A stretch of DNA of 64,000 nt. Origin: Aurelia coerulea (Eukaryota; Cnidaria; Scyphozoa; Semaeostomeae; Ulmaridae). Location: assembly GCA_039566865.1 (NCBI GenBank), contig CM076960.1, positions 11,942,501 through 12,006,500 of the forward strand, given 5' to 3'. Each line of letters begins with the position of its first letter. Position 1 is the stretch's first letter. Of the stretch, positions 22,283-33,423 are shown in pieces. The notes under the pieces are model-generated. The model ran no database searches. It worked only from the letters and a program-made list of their open reading frames with translations, and had not been told where the DNA came from. The position numbers and the translations under genes were made by a program.

Positions 22283-24489
22283 CCCCCCCAAAAATGCCCC
22301 TGCGCATGAGCAGTCCATTTCTTCCACTGTTGCGACATAACTTTCCTCGAAGGGCTGAGTATAACTCTTGCAGTCTTCCTACCTGATCTTATCTTCCACA
22401 AGGGAGGCTGAGATCTACGGAAACGTTCTAAAATAACAACAACGTCAGCAAATGCAACTAAGGGAAATTACCCAAGAAGAGCAACTACATTAATGGACGG
22501 AGACCACAAAAGAAACAAACACCTAAGTGAACAAATACCAGGCAACTAAATCAACCCTACTGAAGCAAAAGAGCTGCCTGGGGAAGCCAAGGGGTCTATC
22601 TCTCTTCCCAAAAAGCCTCCGGGACTCTTTAAAACAATAGGGTTTGTAGGGAATTTTGATGGATTTTGCTTTAAAAAATTATGGATTACATTAAATGCAA
22701 ACTACCGCTCCCCCAACCCCACCCTGGGCTACTAACGCCACTAAAGTAAAGAGGATAGCTAGAAAACAATAACAAAAAATGTGAATTAATGAAAATAGAA
22801 GAGAATAAAGTTAACTGCATATCTATAGACATTGTTATTTTTGTTATTATTTTTATTATAAATAATCTATTTAAAGTAGGCTAGAAAATAAATAGCTAGT
22901 TAAAGCTACTGGGAGGAACTTGAACAACTAACGCAACCACAACAGCGAGGTTTACCTTGCACAACTAACACTAATAACGCAAGGAAGGCAACTAAGGGCA
23001 CAAAAGCTACAATGGCCACTATGGCAACAATTACGACTATATTTTCTCTACTAAACAAATAACGCACACACCGAAACGAAGTTAACAACTGATTTCTCCC
23101 ACAACAAACGCAACGAACGCCACATAAGAAAGAAAGAAAACTAGGGCAATGAAGGAATCTAAATCAACTCTACTGACTCAAATAAAGCTCTACGAGTAGG
23201 GAGACTGGAGATCTACAGGGAATCTTGATGGATTTTTCATTAAAAAAATTCTGGATTAAATTAAATGCAAACTACCGCTCCCGCACCCCGCCCTTGGGCT
23301 ACTAACGCCACTAAAGTCAAGAGGATAGCTAGAAAACAATAACAATAAATGTGATTTAATGAAAAAAGAAGAGAATAAAGTTAACTGCAAGACTATAGAC
23401 ATTATTATTTTTGTTATTATTTTCATTATTAAAAATCCATTTAAATTAGGCACGTTCACCTTCGCAGGGGCTGGCAAGGTGGTGCCAGCGGTATCCTCCT
23501 TCACAACGGCGCTCTGTCAGGGCTTCATCCCGCAGTATCAACGAGGTGGTAGGGTGGTGGTGGGGTGCATGATCGGTCCCAGCGATTATTATCACCTATT
23601 GGGGGCTCTCACGTGACCACACTCATATCACGTGATATCTTCTCCTCCACAATGGTGCTCTTTCTAAGAATATACGGAGCTCTATTTATGAAAATGCTTA
23701 AATGACACCGGTTATAGTAAGTTAAGACAATACAAGTTTGTTACTAAGGAACAATAGGGTGCTACCACGGTTAATTGTTGGGGGCAGTCTCGTGCCTAGC
23801 CCCCATGTCACGTGACTTACCTGGCAAGTTGCCAATGTAGGTCACGTGGGGGCTAACATGGGTGAAAAGATAAAATCAAATCAAATCGAGCTATAAACAA
23901 CTCCACTTAGGTAAGAAACGCAACCAGATCTACTTAGCAACTAAGACAAGACGCCAACTAACGCAAGAAAGCCCACTAAAGCTACCAAGGCCAATAAGAC
24001 AACTAAGGGCACTGAAGGTCCTGGCTCAACTAAGTCCACGGGCAAGAAGCGCAGCTACATCTACTCAACAACTAAGAAGCCAACTAACATAAGTAAGGCC
24101 ACTAAACCAACCGAGGCTGGTTAGACAACTAACGCAACTAAAAGCGTTAAGGCAGCTATGTAAACGAAACAATGATTTTCGCAGTTTTTCTGAAAGGTCT
24201 TCACATAGGATTTTCATATTTTTTTCAAAATGATGGTTGCCGTTTGGACATAAATCATTGTACTTCACTAAGGAACAAACCAAACATTCGTATCTTGCAC
24301 CATTGCTCGGATATAAGTGGTGACTTGGCACTTTGCCAAATTATTTGACGTCATTTGGCAATGTGCCAACTTCCCGCCACAAATGCCCCTGAGCACGAGC
24401 AGTCCATTTCTTTCACTATTTCCATGAATCTTTCCTCGAAGGGCTGAGTATAACACTTGCAGTCTTCCTACCTGATGTTATCTTCCAAA

Positions 24490-26100
24490 AGGGAGGCTGA
24501 GATTTACGGAAACGTTCTAAAATAACAACAACGTCAGCAAATGCTACTAAGGGAACTCAGCCAAGAAGAGCAACTACATTAATGGACGGAGTTAAAGCTA
24601 CTGGGGGGAAATTCAACAACTAACGCAACCACAACAGCGAGGTTTACCTTGCACAACTAACACTAATAACGCAAGGAAGGCAACTTAGGGCACAAAAGCT
24701 ACTATGGCCACTATGGCAACAATTACGACTACATCTTCTCTACTAAACAAATGACACACACACCGAAACGAAGTTAACAACTAATTTCTCCCAAAACAAA
24801 CGCTACCAACGCCACATAAGAAAGAAAGAAAACTAGGGCAACGAAGGAATCGAAATCAACTCTACTGAAACGAATAAAGCTCTACGAGTAGGGAGACTGG
24901 AGATATACAGAAGCTGTCATAATAATCACAACGTCACGAAATGCAACTGCAACTTACGGCAATGAGGCAAGAAGAGCTACTTCATTAATTCAAGGGGTCA
25001 ACGCAACAAACGCTACTTGGGCAACCAAATGAACAACGCTACCACAAGAACAAGGGTACTGTCAATAACGGCAAAAAGCTACTATGGCCCCTAAGCTAAG
25101 AATTACGACTACATCATCATTCATTTCTACCAAACAAATAACGCATACACTAAAACGAAGGCAAACAACGAAACGAAGACAACTAACGCCACAAAAGAAA
25201 CAAACACCTAATTGAACAAATACCAGGCAACTAAATCAACCCTACTGAAGCAAAGCTGCGTGAGCAAGCCAAGGGGTCTATCTCTCTTCCCAAAAAGCCT
25301 CCGGGACTCTTTAAAACAACGGGGTTTGTAGGCAATTTTTATGGATTTCAACCACAACAGCGAGGTTTACCTTGCACAACTAACACTAATAACGCAAGGA
25401 AGGCAACGAAGGGCACAAAAGCTACTATGCCCACTATGGCAACAATTACGACTACATCTTCTCTACTAAACAAATGACACACACACCGAAACGAAGTTAA
25501 CAACTAATTTCTCCCAAAACAAACGCTACCAACGCCACATAAGAAAGAAAGAAAACTAGGGCAACGAAGGAATCGAAATCAACTCTACTGAAACGAATAA
25601 AGCTCTACGAGTAGGGAGACTGGAGAAAAACAGAAGCTGTCATAATAATCACAACGTCACGAAATGCAACTGCAACTTACGGCAATGAGGCAAGAAGAGC
25701 TACTTCATTAAATCAAGGGGTCAACGCAACAAACGCTACTTGAGCAACCAAATGAACAACGCTACCACAAGAACAAGGGTACTGTCAATAACGGCAAAAA
25801 GCTACTATAGCCCCTAAGCTAAGAATTACGACTACATCATTTCTACCAAACAAATAACGCATACACTAAAACAAAGGCAAACAACGAAGACTACTAACGC
25901 CACAAAAGAAACAAACACCTAAGTGAACAAATACCAGGCAACTAAATCAACCCAACTGAAGCAAAGCTGCCTGAGCAAGCCAAGGGGTCTATCTCTCTTC
26001 CTAAAAAGCCTCCGGGACTCTATAAAACAATGGGGTTTGTAGGGAATTTTTATGGATTTCTCTTTAAAAAAATTATGGATTACATTAAATGCAAACTACC
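24490..26100. repeat. Direct repeat of about 723 bp, two copies
   Basis: CAACCACAACAGCGAGGTTT occurs near 24626 and 25349, and the following sequence is almost identical in both copies through CAAAGCTGC and CCAAGGGGTCTATCTCTCTT. It is an internal expansion of the CAACTAAGG zone. Confidence 0.8.
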
Positions 26101-26374
26101 GCTCCCCCACCCCGCCGTTGGGCTACTAACGCCACAAAAGTCAAGAGGCTAGCTAGAAAACAATAACAAAAAATGTGAATTAATGAAAAAGAAGAGAATA
26201 AAGTTAACGGCAATAACTATAGACATTATTATTTTTGTTATTATTTTTATAATTAAAAATCTGTTTAAAGTAGGCTAGAAAACAAATAGCAAAAATTACA
26301 GCTAATTAAGGTCTACCACAGCTAATTAACGCCTACTCAGAAGGCCTGCTAAGAAGGCCTACTACTAATTAAGG

Positions 26375-26405
26375 CCTTTCATTTCATTTCATTTCATTTC
26401 ATTTG
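26375..26405. repeat. (TTTCA)n microsatellite
   Basis: About six copies of TTTCA lie just before the second hairpin cluster. Confidence 0.9.
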
Positions 26406-26573
26406 AAGTGATGTGAATTTGACGTGAAGAACTGCGGCAACTATTCTCACTTCATCTAATAATGCAACTAAATCTGCTAAGGTAACTATAACAATGACGG
26501 ATAACAAGAGCAAGTATAAAACAACCACACCAACGACGAAAATAAGACTGGAAGTACTGATAGTGTGGCGCGC

Positions 26574-26692
26574 GAAGCGCGACAGTGGCCGCCGCAGGCG
26601 GCCCGGGCGCCAAAGGCGCCCAAGCCCTCCGCAGGAGCTAGGAACTCCGAACCCGCGCGCAGCGCGGGCTCGGATTCCTAGTCTATATACAT
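26574..26692. repeat. GC hairpins with GNA triloops (cluster 2)
   Basis: It repeats cluster 1 almost base for base. Differences: one loop is AAA instead of GAA (GGGCGCC-AAA-GGCGCCC), and one T-to-C change in the largest stem weakens a pair. The other stems are conserved. Confidence 0.9.
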
Positions 26693-28340
26693 ATTCGTTG
26701 CAGTCGGATGTGGCGTCATTCCCTTTGTCCCTCTCGCGAACGTTCTCATTGTCTAGACAGTTCGATTGGCAGAACCGTAACATGGGCGAAGTCAAACCAA
26801 AGGTGAAAACGTCGCCCAACATTCCGTTCCTCCTCAAAACGTCCTCTTTTTCCAGTCAGGCCTCTGGTCGAGGGGTTATTCGCCAATTTCCTCACCCCAC
26901 TTTCGGCTTGCCAAGCCCTTTGTTTCCCTTTGTGTTGAGCTCGAAGTCCTTTGTCATTCGATTGTTCTCGCGCTGCTCATGACGTCAAAAAATGGGTGTC
27001 CTTCAAAACCCCATTGAGGGGGTTTTCTGATTTTTTAAAAATCCCAGTGGGATCTCTTTTCGCTTGATATGCATTGGGACCCATTTGGAGAGGGATTCAG
27101 GTCCGGGAATTTTCTAGGTGCTGGAGGGGGGTCGAGTGGAAATTGCACATTTCCCACCCTTCAAAGGCCATTTCCCCCAGTTTATTTGCTAAATGTTGTC
27201 TTTTGACAGCCTTGCTATATTTAAGGAGTTCTACCTCAAAATTTGAGTTATTGGGAGAGGGATTGGCGCTCCAGGGTGCCACAATTGCAACATTTTCTAA
27301 TTTTTAGATGCCTTTTTAGGCCTTTCTCGGGAACTCCCCCTTCTCTCAAGAGAAACATCCCCTTTTATGTTTTCAACTACCATCCGAGTTGTCACGCAAA
27401 AAGGTTTTGACATTGTTGTGCAGCATGGAAAATTGCTTTCAAACTGTTGATAGTTTTTAGATTAAAATAGTACTTGAATTGTTCCTTGAGAGGATTAACA
27501 TTTACGATACTCTCGACCAGCTTTTGGCAGCAAATGGCCACTAAACCTAGATTGGCTAAGTCTCTTATTAAAGAATAGGCCTTCATGAAATGAGAAGAGG
27601 GAAGGAAGAGTAAAATGGTGTGAAATATTGGACGATAACTGGAAGTAAGGGATCGGCAACGAATGCGTGCATTCTGTTTTTGACAGAAACCACATGTGCA
27701 GAAATTGAAGCTGAAGAAAATCCTTCAAAGAAGACAGGGGCCAGGTCTTGGGCCAAATCGAAATAAAGTTTAGCTATGGGAGTTTTTCAGACTCCTGTCG
27801 ACTCTTGTGATTTCCTGCAGTCTTATTTTATGAGTCTCCGTAAGTTTTATTTTTACCTGCTGTCTTTTTATGCTTTTATGAGCAATGACTGGGACTTATC
27901 TGCTATTTTACAAGGCAGTTTTACAAAGAAACCAGCGATTTGCACGTCGCCCTTTGCCCGATTAAAAACGTGAAACGAGTTGAGGGGTGCTATCACTCTT
28001 CCGAACTATCCTCGGCTGAACAGGATGGGTGATCTGAATCGAGAGGCCTAATGTTTACAAGCTATTCTGTTTTCAGAGGTCATTGAAATTGAACAACAAC
28101 ACATTAAACATTACATTACAATTCTATTTGTACTTTCTTCATTGGAAGGCAACACCGCTAATTGCCCTTCCATTCCAGACACATATCTGACGTCAATACT
28201 TTTCAAACCAGAACAATTGCTGGAAAGAACAATCAGAAAGTGATTTCAGAGCCTCTGTTTGGGATGAGAGGGCTAGAAAGCAAAGGGCGAGGGGGTAACT
28301 CCTATAGGGGGTCTGGTATATATGTGTCTTTGAGAATTCA
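26693..28340. other. No recognised gene
   Basis: Short open frames occur, for example 26780-26982 on the plus strand (67 codons, MGEVKPKVKTSPNIPF). None has a recognisable domain. GTTTTCTGATTTTTTAAAAATCCC near 27020 is low complexity. Confidence 0.4.
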
Positions 28341-28346
28341 GAGTTA

Positions 28347-29906
28347 GGACCCGTAACCAGGGCAAAATTTTAAAATATGACCCCATAAACCGGGAAAAAT
28401 CTACCACAATAATCGTAACATACAGAGTAAATTGAGAATTTATAGAGCTATATTCCTTTTTATGAAAGTTTTTTGTAGAATCTTAGGAAAAACGGGGTAT
28501 TTTTCTTCAGAAAATATTCCAACCCAAAAACAGTGAAATGCTGGCTGGTGGACTCGGGGCCCTAAAATAAAAGTCAAAATTCACCTGGCCCAAGTTTCAT
28601 ACCCCAAGTTTTATGGAATTCTACTGTTTTCCAACAAAGAGAAGAGATATCAGTATAAGTGAATCGTAATAAAGTGCCAAAATCCCAAACCTTTCTCTTA
28701 GAAACAGTGTTGGTACTGTACAGATTACTTTAGGGCTCAGTGATACTCCTTTAAAGGGGGGTTACCTTCAAAATTTTCCGTGATAAGGGGTTTTTTCATC
28801 AACTAGAATGTCAGAGAAAAGGGTATCCTATGGAATGGTACGGACGAGCGTGATGTACCTTTCACTGTTGAATTGCACCCACCGGGAGTGTGCAGTACAG
28901 TTGGGGATGTTCAGTACAGTGGGGAGGTATGTTTGAGTACAGTGGGGCAATTCAGTATAGTGGGGAGGCATCCGGAGTTCAGTGGGGGATACCTTGAGTG
29001 CAGTGGGGGACGGGGGTGTTCAGTACAGTGGGGAGGCATCTGGAGTACAGTTGGGGGATATCATGATGTGTGTGGTGTGTGGTGAGGCATCATCAGTATA
29101 GTAGGGGGATATTCAGAACAGAGAGGGGGGTAGCCAGGGTAGTTACCAGGGGGCCCGGGGCCTCTGTGGGCCAGCAAGAAATAAGGTATGTATTTTTCTT
29201 TGTTGTAGTTTTCTTTCAGGAACGTTTTCAGGCCTGCAGGCCCACTGAGATTCTAACAAAAATCTAAAAGCAGTGTCTTATTAGGACCCGTAACCAGGGC
29301 AAAATTTTAAAATATGACCCCATAAACCGGGAAACATTTACCACAATAATCGTAACATACAGAGTCAATTGAGCTATAAAAGGGTATCCAATGGAATGGT
29401 ATGGACGAGCGTGGTAGACCTTTTACTGTTGAATTTTGCACCCACCGGGAGTCGTGCAGTACAGTTGGGGATGTTCAGTACAGTGGGGAGGTATGTTTGA
29501 GTACAGTGGGGAAATTCAGTATAGTGGGGAGGCATCCGGAGTTCAGTGGGGGAATACCTTCAGTGCAATGGGGGACTGGGGTGCTCAGTACAGTGGGGAG
29601 GCTTCTGGAGTTCAGTTGGGGATGCCTTCAGTGCAGTGGGGGACGGGGGTGTTCAGTACAGTGCGCAGGCATCTGGAGTACAGTGGGAGGATACCATGAT
29701 GTGTGTGGTGAGGCATCATCTGTATAGTAGGGGGATATTCAGAGCAGAGAGGGGAGAAGCCAGGGTAGTTACCAGGGGGCCTGGGGCCTCTGTGGGCCAG
29801 CAAGAAATAAGGTATGTCTTTTTCTTTGTTGTAGTTTTCTTTCAGGAACGTTTTCAGGCCTGCGGGCCCACTGAGATTCTAAAAAAAATCTAAAAGCAGT
29901 GTCTTA
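28347..29906. repeat. Tandem duplication of about 937 bp with internal minisatellite
   Basis: GGACCCGTAACCAGGGCAAA starts both units (28347 and 29284). Unit 2 lacks the 28450-28790 segment. Each unit contains a GT-rich minisatellite around CAGTACAGTGGGGAGGCATC (28890-29065 and 29455-29690) and ends AAAATCTAAAAGCAGTGTCTTA. The 28470-28880 part is a dispersed repeat that recurs at 40640-41040. Confidence 0.85.
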
Positions 29907-30147
29907 CCAGTGCATAGGGGGCGTGGCCCAAGGATAAAAGGGCGTGGTGCCCGGCCTCTCTCTCGACGGCCCTGGGGTTAAACACTCATTTTGTTAAATG
30001 CTCCCTTGCGCAACTATGAACAGCAGCTTTGTAGAATGTAGAATTAACCTATGCCGAAATTTTTGTCACATAAAGTGATAACAGAAAACAACGTCAAGAG
30101 GCAACAAATTCTTTCCCAAGCAATCACTCAGTACGACGGCGGGCCAG

Positions 30148-30170
30148 GTCGGCGCCGCAGGCGCCGACCG
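30148..30170. repeat. Single GC hairpin with GCA triloop
   Basis: GGTCGGCGCC-GCA-GGCGCCGACC is a perfect 10-bp stem with a GNA loop, the same design as the clusters at 19580 and 26574. Confidence 0.9.
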
Positions 30171-30189
30171 GCAAGCCTAGTAATAATAC

Positions 30190-30230
30190 TTCTACTAATG
30201 ATGGTGGTGATAATAATAATAATGATAATA

Positions 30231-30261
<31 letters not shown>

Positions 30262-30290
30262 TGTTAACAATAATAATAATAATAATAAAC
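30190..30290. repeat. (TAA/TGA)n-rich microsatellite
   Basis: An imperfect run of AATAATAAT and GATAAT is followed by AACAAAAACTG and a degenerate hammerhead-like core near 30315-30340 (minus strand). Confidence 0.85.
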
Positions 30291-30599
30291 AAAAACTGTT
30301 GGATGTCGCAAAAACGTTTCGATATAAAATCTTCTTGAGTATAAATACTTCTTTTTTTTTCTATTCATATAAAGTATTACAATATAAAGTATAAAGTATA
30401 AAAACTTTACAAGGCAGCCGAGAATTTATAGACATTACGTTGTTTACACCTAAAATTATTTACATGACAATAATGCTATATTTACAATGAATCTATCTAA
30501 AAAACCTAATACCTTTACAACTGACAAACAATAGAATTTTTCCTGCTTTGCACCAATTTAGCTATTTTTTAGTGTCCTTTGTGACTTAGAAGAGAGATT

Positions 30600-30900
30600 G
30601 GGAGCTCTTAAACTCACACTGGTAACTTTGCGGCTCCCCCAAGAGACCCCTCCGAAAGATTCGCACACTGCTTAACTCTTTTTTTAGCAGTAGCTGAATC
30701 CCAGATGATTAAACAATGAACTTTTTTTGTTTTTGATTTTATGTCCCTTGTGAATTCGAGAAAGAATTGGAAGCTCTTAAAACTCATACTGAATCCTTTG
30801 AGGCTAAACTTGCAACTATGCAGCTCCCCCATGCGACTCCCCGAAGGATCCATACACCGCTTAACTCTTCTTTTAGCGATAGCTGAATCCCGCGCGAAGC
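30600..30900. repeat. Direct duplication of about 180 bp
   Basis: GAGCTCTTAAACTCACACTG...TTAACTCTTTTTTTAGCAGTAGCTGAATCCC recurs as GAAGCTCTTAAAACTCATAC...TTAACTCTTCTTTTAGCGATAGCTGAATCCC. The long minus-strand frame across it reads both copies; it may be decayed retroelement sequence. Confidence 0.65.
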
Positions 30901-30967
30901 CACAAAGGGCAAACACAAAACAGACGCCAGCATAACCTCTTGGGACAATCAGATGGAATGGTAGAAT

Positions 30968-31282
30968 CTAAGCTGCTCCGCATGCAAAAACGTCCAATTC
31001 CACGTCAGCAGCTCTTTCATTGAGACCCTTTGGCGCAAAAGTTTCAAGTCGATATTGCCAAAACAACTCTTTCCTTCGAAGTGAAAAAACATCATCTGCC
31101 CCATCTATGATCTTAATCCCAACCCAAAAATTACCGTTGTGTCCATTTTCAAAAAAATGACTAAAGAAACTTGCTTGTGGAACAGGTTTCCCCTTATCAA
31201 GAGAATTTTCGTTGTTATTTTCGTTTCGTTGTGAATTGGCGTCATGTATCTTAAGTAACAGAGAGAGTGTGAGACGAGCCAA
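30968..31282 (-). pseudogene. Penelope-like GIY-YIG endonuclease tail, remnant
   Basis: The minus-strand frame of 104 codons contains SFFSHFFENGHNGNFWVGI, then RRKELFWQYRLETFAPKGLN. This order (FF.HF..GHNG, then R..R..FW.Y.L.T..P.GLN) is typical of the C-terminal part of GIY-YIG nucleases in Penelope-like elements. The GIY-YIG core itself is not visible upstream, so the copy is truncated or interrupted. Confidence 0.6.
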
Positions 31283-31477
31283 GGAAACTTACTTCATTGG
31301 CTTAGCGAACACTCTCTCACCCAACGGACTAAACAGAACCACAGACCGCTAACAAACACAATTATAAAGTAACCTATCTACTCATTCTCTGATCTGACCT
31401 ATCCCCCTCACCATCCCCATCGTTATTATTATTATCGCAATCACATTCTTACATTGCACTAACATAATCGGTATTAT

Positions 31478-31496
31478 TATGATTATTATGATTATG

Positions 31497-31538
<42 letters not shown>

Positions 31539-31545
31539 GTTATTA
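31478..31545. repeat. (ATT)n tract at the 5' edge of LINE F
   Basis: More than 15 ATT/GATT units lie directly before LINE coding sequence on the plus strand. Confidence 0.95.
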
Positions 31546-31652
31546 TAGAATTGTGGACTCTCAGCAACGAGCAACTCAAAAAGCTATGGATAGAGGTAAG
31601 AGACATTCTCCCATCGAATATCTACAACTTTACGAACAGATACATGAATAAT

Positions 31653-32173
31653 AGCATAGGTTCCAAATCTTTAAAAAGGCTGGTGTAAAATTGAGTGACT
31701 TATTTCTTTGTACTGAATGAATTTAAAGAAACTTTTGCTATTTCTCTATAATTCTACCGTTGGACTTTTCTGAAATCTTTATTATTTTTAGAGTTGGAGT
31801 GTTTTTCTTCTTTTTCAGGAATTCAAGAAAAATTTTCAAAAAAACTTAAAACCATCGTAATTTCTAAACCGTTTGACGCAATATGAAGTAATTTCGAAGA
31901 AAACCATAGCTTATGAATGCCTACATATATCAAGCAAAAGTCTGTCAATCATCTAGTTTATGATTTAGGAATTTGATGACGTCACACCCTCAAATGAGCT
32001 GAAATTTAGAATACGCTGTAATTTTGAAAAATATTCAAAATTTCTGGAAAGTCCAACGGTAGAATTATAGATAAGTATCTAAAGTTCCTTCCAAGCCATT
32101 CAATCAGAAGAAATAGGTCATTGAATTTTACACCCACCTTTTTACGCCAAGTTAAAGATTTGGAACCTATGCT
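31653..32173. mobile_element. MITE family E, complete copy, 9-bp duplication
   Basis: The ends are AGCATAGGTTCCAAATCTTT and its inverted form finishing GGAACCTATGCT. ATGAATAAT flanks both sides (31644-31652 and 32174-32182). Removing the element joins the LINE frame as RYMNN-TLATLKNMVLWGR. A 9-bp duplication is compatible with Mutator-like transposition. A partial second copy is at 3240-3500. Confidence 0.85.
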
Positions 32174-32752
32174 ATGAATAATACCTTAGCTACATTAAAG
32201 AATATGGTCCTGTGGGGAAGAGCAATCATGGACACATGCCTTGCATGTAAGGAAAATAGTAAATCCCTTTTGCACGTTGTTTCGGGTTGCAAAGTTCATC
32301 TTCAACAAGGCAGATACACGTGGAGGCATAACTCCATTCTTGCGACTCTATTGAGTAGCATTGATGGCCTGAGGGACTTGAAAGTTTTTGCTGATATTCC
32401 AGGCTACCCCTGCCCCACAGTTGTCACAGGAACATTAAAGCGACCAGATATCATCATAGTCTATCAAGAGAAGGTCATAATCGTTCTAGAATTAACCTGC
32501 GGTTTTGTCACCAACGTGAAAGAGAACTGTGCAAGGAAGATAAGAAAATACAACTCTACTATCCTTGATCTCAATGAAAAGTATGAGAAAGTAACATTTG
32601 TGAACCTGAGCATGAGCGCCCTAGGATTGATATGCAGGGATGACGACGGAAATGGCATACTGCAAGCATTAAAGAGCATCGGACTTTCGGAACTTGCGTC
32701 AAAAAACATTGTTAGAAAGATAATAAACATTTGTATAAGGACAACATATTAA
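32174..32752 (+). CDS. LINE C-terminal domain: CCHC finger and PD-(D/E)XK-type endonuclease
   Basis: This is the part of a non-LTR retrotransposon protein that would nick the target. A CCHC finger is visible early (CLACKENSKSLLHVVSGC), followed by QGRYTWRHNSIL. The nuclease signature RPDIIIVYQEKVIIVLELTC is next, and a Lys/Arg-rich region lies after it. This finger-plus-nuclease order at the C-terminus is typical of the R2/R4/NeSL group. RT is missing. The first ATG shown is inside the original frame (interrupted by element E), so it is not the true start. Confidence 0.75.
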   Translation: MNNTLATLKNMVLWGRAIMDTCLACKENSKSLLHVVSGCKVHLQQGRYTWRHNSILATLLSSIDGLRDLKVFADIPGYPCPTVVTGTLKRPDIIIVYQEKVIIVLELTCGFVTNVKENCARKIRKYNSTILDLNEKYEKVTFVNLSMSALGLICRDDDGNGILQALKSIGLSELASKNIVRKIINICIRTTY

Positions 32753-32950
32753 TTATTTTGTAGGAAAGACAAAGACTGGACCAATCCAGACCTTTTAACA
32801 TTTTAAAGAAGTAAAGACTGTTGAAGGCAGTAAGACTGACTAACATGCCCTTTTATGGAGAGTGCTAGTCATATCTATTCTTTGTACTGTAGATTTTACA
32901 TTTTAATTCTTTATCTGATTGTAAGCTTTATTTATGAGAATGAAAGTTTC

Positions 32951-32952
<2 letters not shown>

Positions 32953-33001
<49 letters not shown>

Positions 33002-33003
33002 CA

Positions 33004-33056
<53 letters not shown>
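32953..33056. repeat. (ATT)n tract at the 3' end of LINE F
   Basis: About 34 ATT units with one ATC interruption near 33000. Confidence 0.95.
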
Positions 33057-33059
<3 letters not shown>

Positions 33060-33275
33060 ATTAAATTGAGCTAAAAGCACCATCAAAAAACAACAGAAAA
33101 ATAAAATATATGAAAAAACACTGTTATTTGTCAAAAACGTTTCGATTAAAATCTTCATCAGTTTACTTTACAACTCCGGACAGCCAGGTTTATATACAAT
33201 GTAAATAAAATTAGATTAACATAAAATTTACATAAAATCAAAATTACGATACCCTTGATACATTCCCTTGATACA

Positions 33276-33280
<5 letters not shown>

Positions 33281-33336
<56 letters not shown>
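33281..33336. repeat. (ATT)n tract at the 3' end of LINE G
   Basis: About 18 ATT units. On the minus strand LINE G runs into it directly after GAACATTG. Confidence 0.95.
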
Positions 33337-33338
<2 letters not shown>

Positions 33339-33423
33339 ATGTTCACTCGGCGTTGATGTTGACTGCCGGTTAACTGCTGGATAGCAAGTCAAGTCCCTTG
33401 GCCTTAGGTATCCAGTACTTTTC

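Larger units (their letters stand above)
19693..26690. repeat. Large direct repeat, unit II
   Basis: It starts TCTATATACATAAGGAGTGA like unit I and ends at the second hairpin cluster. It is longer than unit I because the 111-bp array has about ten units and the CAACTAAGG zone is duplicated internally. Sequence AACAGTTGGGGCTCACCTCC at about 20200 corresponds to about 16822 in unit I. No host gene was recognised. Confidence 0.75.
31546..32952 (+). mobile_element. LINE F fragment with restriction-like endonuclease
   Basis: Coding sequence begins right after (ATT)n (LWTLSNEQLKKLWIEVRDIL). It is interrupted by element E at 31653-32173, resumes at 32174, stops at 32750-32752 and ends before another (ATT)n tract at 32953. 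Only the C-terminal part of the protein is present, so the copy is 5'-truncated. Flanking by ATT repeats on both sides suggests insertion into TAA/ATT repeats, as known for Dong of Bombyx mori. Confidence 0.75.

Noticed and set aside
32928..33158. Poly-Asn and poly-Tyr frames
   Set aside because: Translation of (ATT)n and (TAA)n tracts.
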